Assembly (NCBI GenBank): GCA_039654915.1
Contig: CM077593.1
Coordinates: forward strand, 38,534,501-38,598,500
Origin: Aquilaria yunnanensis
Lineage: Eukaryota; Streptophyta; Magnoliopsida; Malvales; Thymelaeaceae
Direction of reading: 5' to 3'
DNA length: 64,000 bases
The notes beneath the pieces were generated by a model. The model saw only the letters and a program-made list of their open reading frames with translations, was not told the DNA's origin and did not search any database. Numbering within the stretch: position 1 is the stretch's first letter; every line of letters starts with the position of its first letter. The translations under genes and the position numbers were made by a program. Below are positions 54,818 through 64,000 of the stretch, piece by piece.

Positions 54818-55267
54818 GGAAAGCCGAAGTGAAGACTTCGGTTTTGCATCTCTTTCCGAGGTTGTGTATGGGAGTTTTCTTTGGAAGCTTAACCTGTTCC
54901 GAGGATGCGCCTTTTGCCCGAAGATCATGGGCTCTTCGGCCTTGGCCTGTTCTTTGGTGTCTTCGAGGTGGAGCCTGTGCCGAAGATACACCTCTTGCCC
55001 GAAGGTCATGGGCTGTTCGGCCATAGCCTGTTTCTTGGCGTCCTCTAGGTGGCCTGCTCTTTGTTTCTGCAGGTCTGTTTGGCCAAGCGTGTCAGTCTAA
55101 GCGGCGCGTCCCCCATTTTCATGCAGCGGTTGAAACGTGGCGCTTTACCATTGGAGGAGAGTCTTGTCGGTTACAGAGGGCGCACCTTTTCAAGTGCAGA
55201 GAGCAGTTACGGCGACGGTTCGCCTCCAAAGGGTACTTATGACGATGTTTCGGTTACCCATCTCTGG
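54818..55267. other. Spacer between PPT and antisense promoter, Tat copy D
   Basis: Contains two units of the 81-bp repeat (about 54901-55052). The G-box of copy A is changed to AACGTGGC near 55136. I find no gene. Confidence 0.65.
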
Positions 55268-55278
55268 CTTATAAATAG
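55268..55278 (+). promoter_or_regulatory. TATA box of the antisense gene, Tat copy D
   Basis: CTTATAAATAG, the same as in copy A. Confidence 0.75.
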
Positions 55279-55528
55279 CCCACTCCACCATAAGTTCCTT
55301 TTGCTTTCTCTTCTGCTCTTCTCTCTGCTTTGCCCCTGTTCTTGCACTTTCTTGCTTTCTATGGCGGAGCTACCTTAATCAGAGCTTTTTTCCAGCCAGC
55401 TTTCACGACGGCGTCCTCAGATTTTGGCAAATCTTTTGGTGGGTTTTTGTTTTTCAGAGCGCTTTGATCCCTGTGTTCTTTTGAGTTTTTCTCTGGAAAC
55501 TGTTTTCTTCCATTTTCAAACTCGTTTT

Positions 55529-56368
55529 ATGTCGAAAATGCCCCTTCCTGAGAGCTGACAGCCTCTTTTAGCCCATCCTTGTTGCACCACCCCTGAAAAG
55601 TTAGAGAGGTGGAAGAAAAAATTCTTTCTTCCCTCTTACGCCATTATTAGGCTGCCTCGTTCTAGCCATTATGCTTTTTCAAACCACAGTAAGGAGGTTA
55701 CCATTTTCCGAGCCCAGCTGAAGGCGGGTCTTCGGTATCCTCCCCCGAAGATGGTGTGCGAGTTCTGCAAGTTTCATGGCATTCCTGTGAACCAGCTTCC
55801 CCCGAACTCGTTCTGCTATTTTAACGCCTACCTTTGCATGTGTGGCGTCTTCGAGATAGAACCCAATTTCAGAATCTTTATGCAGTATTACAAGCTCTCT
55901 GTGGTCCCGAATGGTGGCTTCTATTTCATGCTACCTCAGGGATCCGGGGCAAGAAATTCATGTTCACCTTCGCCACTAAAGATAGCTGGCGGGGGTGGCA
56001 ACAGAAGTTTCTCTTCATGAAGATGGACGAGGCCTGGTCGTACGTTCCGACCAAATGGGCTCAGGGAACACTGGATGTGGACGTTGCTGATCCGAGGATG
56101 CTGCTGACCCCAGAGTTAGCTTCCTTGTTCGCGGATTTCGACGCCCCCCTTCGGGCTGTCTCTGACTGGGATCCCGAGGTCGTTCCGCTCGCCCTTTACC
56201 CTTTTCCAATCAACTGGAGGTTGATGACCGAAGAGGTCCTTCGGGAGCTAAAGGTGGTAAAGGAGCACGAGATTGACCTTGAGATGCCAGCTCGTGCCAT
56301 CGCCGGGAAGGATTCCTGGTTGGTCAAGCTTCTTAAGGAGGAAATTTCTTTCGAAGCGCTTGTCGAAA
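55529..56368 (+). pseudogene. Antisense gene of Tat copy D, exon 1, broken
   Basis: ATG 55529 (MSKMPLPES). TGA at 55556-55558 stands where A and C have Trp. One G is missing in a run near 55945 (four against five), shifting the frame after FYFMLPQGSG. Otherwise the PF04195-like domain is complete, to donor GTGAGT at 56369. Confidence 0.83.
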
Positions 56369-56436
56369 GTGAGTTATCTTCTACTCCTTTACTTTTCTTT
56401 CCTCGGACTAACGCTGATGTTTCTCTCCTTTTTCAG

Positions 56437-56823
56437 AGATGGGTGACGCGACTACCGCCTATTACAAGTCCCTTTTCACTGGCCAGGTGGAGAAGGGCGA
56501 TCAGACGAACAAGGCGTCTTCCTGAAGGCGGAAGTCTACTGGCGCGGGACCTTCGAGGAAACGGGCTAAGAGAGCTGCCCAGGCTCCTCTAGAGGAAAAT
56601 CCCGAGGAGACTGCCGAGGAGCCTGGGGCAGCCGAGATTTCGGAGTCTGAGGCTGCTGCTTCCGAGGTCCCTTCAACCGACGTCCCTCCTCAGAGTCCTA
56701 CCGCGTCACAGGCCCTCCTTGATGTAGTGGTAGAAGTACCTTCTGCCGAGGAGCGGCACAAGCGGAAGGGCAAGGGCATTTCGGCCGAGGACTCCGACGA
56801 CGATGTTGTCGAGGTTCCGCCAG
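56437..56823 (+). pseudogene. Antisense gene of Tat copy D, exon 2, with stop
   Basis: 387 nt, as in copy A. TGA at 56523-56525 where A has an Arg codon (SSRRRKST becomes SS stop). The basic patch RKRAKRA follows. Splice sites are kept (TTTTTCAG, GTTTGT). Confidence 0.83.
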
Positions 56824-56909
56824 GTTTGTTTCCAGACAAAGTGTACTTCCTTTGTTTTTTCTGGATTGGCTTCTTTGTCTTTAATCTCCTTCTCATTCTT
56901 ATCACGCAG

Positions 56910-57169
56910 GGGAGTTGACTACCTCTGGCTGGGTGGCCTATCATGCTCGGAAACGAGCTCTTCGGGATGCCAAAATCCCGCAAGGAAAGATACCCAAGGA
57001 GCCTTTTTGGACGTTCACGGAGGACATGAATATGTACTCCGAGGACATTCTTCAAATGGCTAAGGAAATTTCGAAGGGGGTGCTCACCGAGGCCTCCTTC
57101 AAGGCTATAGCGGCGGCCCACCCGGGGGATAACACCCTCACCGCAAAGATCACCAAGCATGCTGCTCAG
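56910..57169 (+). CDS. Antisense gene of Tat copy D, exon 3
   Basis: 260 nt, open, ELTTSGWVAYHARKRALRD...EPFWTFTEDMNMYSED...AAAHPGDN...ITKHAAQ. Acceptor ATCACGCAG, donor GTATATCC. The exon is intact but belongs to a broken gene. Confidence 0.82.
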
Positions 57170-57249
57170 GTATATCCTTCATAGCTCTTTCCCTTCAATT
57201 TTTTCCTAAGTGTTTGGCTCATACTGACCTTGCGTTTATTTTTTTGCAG

Positions 57250-58119
57250 CTGATGGGGTACACCACCTTTCTCCAACTTCGGGTGGCCAGGGAGGTTGCT
57301 TTTCGAACTTCGGCCACTCGAACCATGAATGAGACGAGGACGGCACTCGTGGAGTCGGTCGCCAAAAACCAGCAGCTGAAAGAGGTTGCTGAGAAAGAAG
57401 TAGCTGCCCTTTGGGAGGAGTTCCGGAAGGAAAAAGAAGAACTTCAAAAGGACTCCTCCAGGAAGATCGCTGACCTCGGTGACCAAATAAAGGGGATGCT
57501 CACCGCCAACGAAGATCTTCTCCAGCACAAGGCTGGTTCTGACGGGCGTATAGTGTCACTGATGTGTGAGAATAACGCTCTCCGGGCCGAGGTCGAGTCG
57601 TTGAAGAAGGAGCCGAAGGGGGAGGAGCAGATAAAGGCGCTGGAGGAGGAGGTCACGGATCTGAAGGACGAGCTTGACGACCTCGAGCTTGAGAAGAACA
57701 AGTCTGATCAGATGAGCAAGGTCGCGTTCCAGGACGGCTTCTGCCTTGCTCGGCACCAGGTTCTCCAGAGGTTCCCAGATCTGGACCTCTCTTTTCTAGA
57801 GGGTCTAAACATTCCTGGGGGACCTCGGTGGAAATGGTCCAAGGTCGAACATCTGAAACTTCCTCCTTCAATTCCAGCGCCGAAGGTGCTGGAAAAAGGC
57901 GGGCAGACGAGTGGCTCTCAGGACGCCGCGAACCCTAAGCCAATTTTAGGGCCCCTTTTCCTTCCCTTCTATTTTGTAATCCTTCTTCGGGCAATTCTTT
58001 ATTTTAAAGCAGCTTTGCTCTTAATGAGGATTTTTTGGCTAAGTCTTTTCTTGCAAGTTTCTTCATTTCCATTGTTCCGAACACGTTCGCTCAAGAGACT
58101 TCGGAAAACCTGCGATTAA
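57250..58119 (+). pseudogene. Antisense gene of Tat copy D, exon 4, stop lost
   Basis: LMGYTTFLQLRVAREV, coiled coil, and the conserved C-terminal block. The stop used in copy A (AACCCTTAG) is lost by absence of one T near 57936, so the frame runs about 60 codons further to 58119, into the hairpin array. Confidence 0.82.
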
Positions 58120-58480
58120 AGAAACTTTTTTACCTTCCTTTGTCCCGAGTGCGCTTGCTCGTAAGACTTTCTGGAAGGCTTGAAAAAATTTGACTAAGTC
58201 TTTTTGCAGGCTTTTGCATTTCCAATTTACCCCGAACATGATTGCTCAAGGGACTACGGAAACCTTCAGTCAAATTTTTTGTTTTTCCAGTTGTCCCGAG
58301 CATGTTTGCTCAAGGGACTTCGGAAAACCTTTCGCGAGATTTTTCACTTCCCCTTTTTCCCGAGCATGTTCGCTAAAGGGAGTTCGGAAAATTATCTCTG
58401 CGCTGGCTATGGCGAGTACTTCTGCGAGATTTTTGTTTTCCATCTTTCCTGAGCGTGATGGCTCAAGGGACTTCGGAAAG
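58075..58480 (-). repeat. Array of six bulged-hairpin repeats, Tat copy D
   Basis: Six units of the GTCCCGAGCATG..GCTCAAGGGACTTCGG kind spaced 60-85 bases, between the convergent antisense gene and integrase. Confidence 0.87.
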
Positions 58481-58610
58481 TCATATCTACGCTTTATCAT
58501 GGCGAGCACCTTTGCAGAATTCTGTTTTGCATAATTTCTGTACACTTAAGAATTTTTCTCAAGAATTTTTCTCAAGGCCATTCTGTACAACATAACTCCT
58601 CCGCTCAACC

Positions 58611-61600
58611 TTAAGCGTAGAATTTTTTCAAGGCGTGTGAGTGCCAAGTGTTCTTCAATTCTACGCCTTCGGCGTCGCCAAGCTTGTACACGCCTTTTCG
58701 TACTTCATTGAGAACCAGATAGGGTCCTTCCCAGTTTGCGCGAAGTACGCCATGGGATGGCCTTCGGGGTGCGAAGTCCGCCTTTCGGAGAACGAGGTCT
58801 CCCTTCTTGATTTCTTTTGGCCTGGCCCGTAAGTTTACAGCCGCGGTCACTCTTTGCTGAAAAGCTTTTCTTCTCAGCTCGGCTATTTCTCTGTGTTCGG
58901 CCACAAGATCAAGATTGGTTCTCAGGCCGAGGTCATTACCACCTTCATCAAATACTTGCACCCGTATTGAAGGTTGAACTACCTCTAGTGGGATAATGGC
59001 CTCTGTTCCGAAGACGAGTGAGAAAGGAGTCTCCCCTGTGGCTCTTCGGGGCGTCATTCGGTAGCTCCATAATACACTTTGGAGTTCTCCTGGCCATTTC
59101 CCTTTGGCTTCCCCTAGTCTCTTTTTCAGGCCATCTTTTATGGTCCTGTTCGATACTTCCACCTGCCCGTTGCTTTGGGGGTGAGCTACTGGGGCGAAGT
59201 GCATCTTTATTCCGAGGTCGTTGATGAATTCTTGGAATCCTTTGTCTGTGAACTGGGATCCATTATCAGCTACTAGTACCCTCGGTATGCCAAATCTGCA
59301 TATGATGTTCTTCCATAGGAACTTCTGCACTTCTTTTGCCGAGATAGTTGCTAGTGGTTCTGCCTCCACCCACTTTGAGAAATAGTCCACTGCTACAACG
59401 CAGAATTTCACGCCTCCGGGTGCTGTGGGGAGTGGCCCAATAAGGTCTATACCCCAGACTGCGAAGGGCCAAGGATAGTCTGCCGAAGTTACCATTTCCG
59501 AGGGTGTCCTTCTAGATTTTAGCGTGTCTCTGGCAGCTACCACATTTTCGGACGAACTGTCTTGCGTCCTTTCTCAGGGTAGGCCAGAGGTATCCTTGGC
59601 GGAGTATCACTGCTGCCAGGGCATCAGTTCCAATGTGTGAACCACACATGCCTTCGTGAACTTCTTCGAGGACCATTTCAGTACCCTTTTCATCCACACA
59701 TCTTTGCAGCGGATTCACATATCCCTGTCGATATAACTCTTCACCAATCAGGAAGAATCTTCCGGAGCATCTTCGCAGTCTTGCAGCATCGCCGGGGTCT
59801 TCGGGGAGCAAATTCTCTGCGAGGTATCTTTTTATTGGGTCTTTCCATCCTGTTCCCGAGGTCGTCATGCTCAGCACTGAGATGCTCGGATGGTCTAGCA
59901 CCTCGGAATATGTTTTCAACTTCGCCAAGCAATCTGCCTCAGTGTTATTCTGCCGAGGTACATTTTCGATCCGTACGGCGTCAAACTCTTGGATGAGCTT
60001 TGCTACTAGCTCATGATATTTTGCCAAAATTGGGTCCTTCGCCCCATAATCTCCTGCCGTCTGCCGAACTACCAGCTGGGAATCGCTGTGAGCCTTTAAG
60101 TTTCTCACGTCGATCTTTCTGGCCAAGCGCAATCCCGCTATGAGGGCTTCATACTCAGCTACATTGTTGGTGATGTTGAAGCTGAACTTGATAGCCTTCA
60201 TTACCTCCAGGCCTTCGGGGCCCCTGATGATTATTCCAGCTCCCTGGTGTTCGGACCCCGAGGCTCCGTCTACGTGCAAGGTCCATTCTGGCTCACCCTC
60301 TTTTGGATCCGAGTGGCTCTCCTCAGTGGTGGGTATTTCGGCGATAAAATCTGCCAGTGCTTGAGCTTTCATGGCCTTCTGAGGCTCATACGTAATTTCG
60401 TGTTCGCCCAGCTCTATGCACCACTTGGAGAGCCTTCCCGAATGATCTACTCTCTTCATGACATCCTGTAGCGGCAGACTACTTCGGACGATGATGGGGT
60501 GAGCCTGAAAGTATGGTCGTAGCCTTCTCCCTGCAAGCACCAAGGCCTATATAGCTTTTTGAAGCAAAGGGTACCTGACTTCGGCGCCATGCAGGGACTT
60601 GCTGACATAGTAGACCAGCCATTGCTTTGACCCTTCTTCCTTCACGAGGACCGGGCTCACAGCTTTTTCTGTGACGGCGAGGTACAGTACGAGGGGCTCT
60701 CCCTCCCGAGGTTGTCGCAGAGTTGGCAGGCTGGCCAGGTAGACTTTGAGTTCTTCCCAGGCCTTTTGGCAATCTTCATCCCAAGGATGATCATTTCTTC
60801 CGAGGTCGCCTTCCATTTTTGTTGCCTTTGTGAGGACTTTGAAGAAAGGTCTACACCTATCTCCGTACCTGGAAATAAACCTGCTCAGAGAGGTTATTCT
60901 TCCGGTGAGTATCTGCACATCTTTGACTGTGGCAGGAGTTCGGGACTCAAGCAGAGCCTTAATCTTCTCGGGGTTAGCGTCGATGCCTCTTTCGGATACC
61001 ATGTACCCAAGGAATTTTCCCGAGGTCATCCCGAAGATGCACTTCTCAGGATTAAGGCAGATCCCGAAGGCTCTGAGCTTGCTCTTGACTATCATATCAT
61101 CAACATACACCTCCAAGTTTCTCCCCATTTGGTCTTTGAAGACCTTGTTCGTCAGCCTCTGGTAGGTGGCTCCTGCATTTTTGAGCCCGAATGGCATCCT
61201 GATATAGCAGTATGTTCCTCCCTCGGTGATGAAGGCAGTCTTCTTTTCATCTTCGGGGTCCATCCTTATCTGATGGTAGCCACTGAAGGCGTCTAGGAAA
61301 CTTAGGAGCCCATATTCAGTAGTTGAATCTACCAGTTGATCTATTGGCGGCAGAGGGTATGAGTCTTTCGGGCAAGCATCGTTCAAGTTTCTGAAGTCGA
61401 TGCACATCCGGAGTTTGCTGCTACCTTCTTTTGTGGCGATGACCACGTTGCTTAACCACTCGGGGTACTTGACCTCCCTGATGACTTCAGCATCTAGGAG
61501 ACGCTGGACTTCGGTTTTGACAAAGTTGCTTTTGTAGGCTGAGATGCTTCGTTTCTTTTGTCGGACAGGCCTTGCTTCCGGACTTACTTTGAGGCTATGC

Positions 61601-62352
61601 TGTATTATGCCTGGGTTCACCCCCGGCATATCTTTTGGCGAGTAGGCAAACAGATCTTTATTTTCCAGCAGAAAGGATACAAGATTTTCCTTGTCACCTT
61701 CGGCCAAGCTTTTCCCTATTCGGGTAGATTGACCTGGGACAAGCTCTATTGCTTCCATTTCTATTTTGGCGAGATCTTCTTCTTTGCCTTTTTCTAGTGC
61801 CCTTGCCTCCATCGTTTGTGCGAGGTTGCTTGCCGGAGCTTTTCACGCTTTTACAAACACCTTTCTTAGCTCGGCTTGGTCTATGAATACCTCTGCATCT
61901 CCATCCTTGGTGGCGAATGTGACAGTCAAGTACTTCACATCAGGGCGAATATGCAGATTCCCCATTGTCTGCCTTCCAAGGATGGCGTTGTACGAGGACG
62001 GGTCATCCACGACGATGAATCTCGCCATTGTGGAGGCGTACAACTCAGCTGTTTCGTTCACCGAAGTCCCTTTCAACATCAGCCGGAGGTCGATCCATCC
62101 GAGGACGGGGAGTTCGGATGGTCCAACCCCAAAAGTGGGCGAGGTGACAGGCTTCAGTTCGCTGCTGGAGATGCCCAAGCTCGGCAGCAGGTGCGAGAAT
62201 AGGACGTCAGTATTTGAGCCATCATCAAGCAACACTCTTTTGACGTCCCAGTTCCCTACTCTCGCCATAATCAGTAGCGGATCGTCGTGGGGGAAGACGA
62301 CGGTGGAGCCATCTTTGCGAGCCAGCTTCTTTGATGGACTTTGATACTCCAT
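58611..62352 (-). pseudogene. pol: pol of Tat copy D, broken
   Basis: Protease VLLDDGSNTDVLF; TGA at 61843-61845 (CGA in B). RT has YVDDMIVKS but a 45-bp in-frame deletion near 61080, between AAGCT repeats, removes 15 residues after KSKL. TAG at 60547-60549 replaces a Tyr codon. Archaeal-type RNase H is complete (HVDGAS, NNVAEYEAL, HSDSQLVV, TEADCLAK). A one-base insertion and a TAG near 59512-59520 break the integrase after the HHCC finger. The remainder (58611-59543) has GIDLIGPLP, VADNGSQF, GQVEVSN and ends ALKKFYA. Confidence 0.92.
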
Positions 62353-62412
62353 GACTGCAATTTCTCTGGCTTTCCGCTTTCTTTCCGAGGATGGGAGCCC
62401 CGTGGTGATGGT

Positions 62413-64000
62413 TTACATAACCCCTGCTGGAGGTGGAGGGCGTTTTTTTGGACTTCTATTTCTCCGCCTGTCGGAGTCATAGTCCTCATCTTCGGCCCTT
62501 TCTTCCTCCATTTTTCTGCCTTTCAGGGATGGCATCCTCAGGTATTTCCGTAGTTGGCCATTTTTTATCAGCGACTCTATGTACTTCTTCAGCTGGAAGC
62601 AGTCTTCGGTGTCATGACTGTGGTCGCAATGAAACTGGCAGAACTTCTTTGCATTCTTCTTATTATCGGCGGTCATGGCCCTTGGTTGCCGAATCTGCGT
62701 CCCTTGCCTTTCCAGCGCCATGAGAATGTTGGTCCGTGAAGTGCTCAATGGTGTGAAACTTTGAGGTTTCCTTCCTCGCATCCTCCGAGGTCGTCTTGCG
62801 TATTCAGTAGGATGCTGAGCTTGTTGACTGGACTCTTCGGGGCGGTGGTGATCAGACTTCGGCCCAGCCATTCTTAGTTCTTCGGCGGTCATGTGCTGTT
62901 CTGCTCTTCGGTAAAATTCTCCGAGGGTCTCCGGGGGGTCCTTTGAGAACTCATAGAACAGCTGTGAGTCTCGCCGAAGGCCTCGTGTCATGGCAAGAAT
63001 GCAGATTTCGGGCCTGAAGTCTGGGACACTTAGAGCTTCCCCGTTGAATCTTTCGACATAGTCTCGGATGGTTTCTCCATTCCTCTGCTCTATGTCGAAC
63101 ATCTGCACAGGCATCTTCGCCGTAGGTCTGCTCCCAATGAATTGCTATGTGAAGGCCGTGGACAACTCCTGGAACTCAGTGATGGTTCCTGAAGGCAAGG
63201 AATTGTACCACGCCGTGGCTAGCCCTGTGAGGGTGACTTCGAAGCACTTGCACATGGTAGCGTCGTCAGCACCGTGTATTATCATGCTGCGTCTGTACTT
63301 CGTCAGATTGGCCTGTGGATCAGTACGGCCATCATAAATCTCCAACCGAGGTACTCTGAAGTCACCTGGCATGGCTGCCTCAACAACGGCCTGAATAAAT
63401 GGCGAGTCATCTTCGCAGCATGTTCCCGAGAGTCTGGCCCAAACGGGTTTTCTGGCCACTTGTTTCTCCACTCTGTCCAGCCGTGCTAGTATCCTCTCCA
63501 TCAGCACTGTGGCGCTAGGGCCTTCTTCAGGGAATGGAGATCGCCGGCGCCTCTTCGGGGGGCGAGTTCGGGGCTGAGGGGACAAGGACCTCGCCTCAGG
63601 CGACGAACTCCTTCGCTGTGAGACTCTCGGTCGCTTGGACTCGGTTTGTCCCACAGGCCATTTCCCGAGGGCTATATTTTCTGTGGATGATTCTTCGCGA
63701 GGGTCTCCACTCCCCGAACTGTGATGTGTAGACTTGGGGCTTATCTCCCGAGGGCGTGTCGGTGAGGGGGGTCTCTGGGCCTGTGCTTGCTGTGGCCACC
63801 TTCGGTCGATCTGCTGGGTCATTCCAGACACGACCGAACGCTGAAAGTCCCTCAAGAAGCTCATGGTGATTACTAGAGGGCGGTCTTCCTTAGGCGCAGA
63901 AGTCCCTGGGAGTGTTTGCTCAGCAGCCGGTTGTATCTCAGGCGCGGACGGGGACTTCGGGAGCCCCTTGTCCTTAGAACGCCGAGTCTCAACGACGGCG
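62413..64000 (-). pseudogene. gag: gag of Tat copy D, partial and broken
   Basis: The start lies beyond the window. TAG at 63145-63147 replaces a Gln codon (FTQQFIG). Retrotrans_gag core and zinc-knuckle-like FCQFHCDHSHDTEDC, in which one Arg has become Cys and one Gly Ser. It ends with TAA 62413-62415, the same stop as in copy A. Confidence 0.9.

Larger units (their letters stand above)
53928..64000 (-). mobile_element. Tat copy D, minus strand, 5' end beyond window
   Basis: 3' LTR 53928-54804, PPT, antisense gene (plus strand), hairpin array, pol and gag to the window end. By alignment to copy A the window ends roughly 13 bases short of its PBS. One target copy (GAATC, 53923-53927) is visible. 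Closest to copy A in LTR and antisense gene. All genes broken. Confidence 0.94.

Noticed and set aside
61766..62344. Long plus-strand open frame of 192 codons opposite Tat D protease
   Set aside because: It mirrors the real protease frame; equivalent antisense frames occur over the same region in A, B and C only because of codon composition. No domain.
1..64000. tRNA, rRNA or other stable RNA genes
   Set aside because: No cloverleaf or rRNA motif seen. The tRNA-like signals are primer-binding sites only.

Overview
This window is plant nuclear DNA, probably from an angiosperm with a repeat-rich genome. I see no host gene in it. Almost all of it consists of LTR retrotransposons inserted into one another. 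The plant origin follows from the element types: Ty3/gypsy elements of the Tat lineage (a second, archaeal-type RNase H, a TGGCGCC primer-binding site and an extra antisense gene), a Tekay/Del-like chromovirus (iMet primer site and chromodomain), and Ty1/copia with a PPT and LTR of Angela/BARE type. The species cannot be named from this sequence.

Layout, left half (1-36140), four nested layers. The 3' part of a copia element (pol 33575-34725, 3' LTR 34726-36140) is the outer layer. Tat copy A (+ strand, 1-33574) lies in it; its 5' LTR is cut by the window start. Tat copy B (+, 4943-28561, duplicated target GTAAT) lies inside the integrase of A. Copy B received two later insertions: a 2.5-kb solo LTR (9463-11972, target TGCAT) in its pol, and an 11-kb chromovirus (16404-27387, minus strand, target CCATC) in its antisense gene. 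The two 2.9-kb LTRs of the chromovirus are almost identical, so it is the youngest layer.

Layout, right half (36141-64000). A degenerate stretch (36141-37694) and a possible LTR (37695-38153, continuing 50812-51477) form the old background. Tat copy C (minus, 38154-50806, target CTTGC) is inserted there. It is the best preserved Tat copy, and its 5' LTR is interrupted by a solo copia LTR (48923-50338, target ATACC). Next comes a chromovirus-like LTR (51478-53927), cut by Tat copy D (minus, from 53928 to the window end, which falls a few tens of bases short of its PBS and 5' LTR).

How the parts work together. Each Tat copy reads LTR, PBS, gag, protease, reverse transcriptase, RNase H, archaeal-type RNase H, integrase, an array of hairpin repeats, then on the opposite strand a four-exon gene with its own TATA box, then PPT and LTR. 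The antisense gene has the same splice sites and phases in all four copies, and exon 3 is exactly 260 nt in three of them. It would encode a protein of about 730 residues with a PF04195-like N-terminal domain, a basic patch resembling a nuclear localisation signal, a variable coiled coil and a nearly invariant C-terminal block. The window also holds several families of short hairpins whose stems change in a compensating way between copies: at the Tat LTR ends and in the chromovirus LTRs. These, and the antisense gene, are the parts I would look at first.
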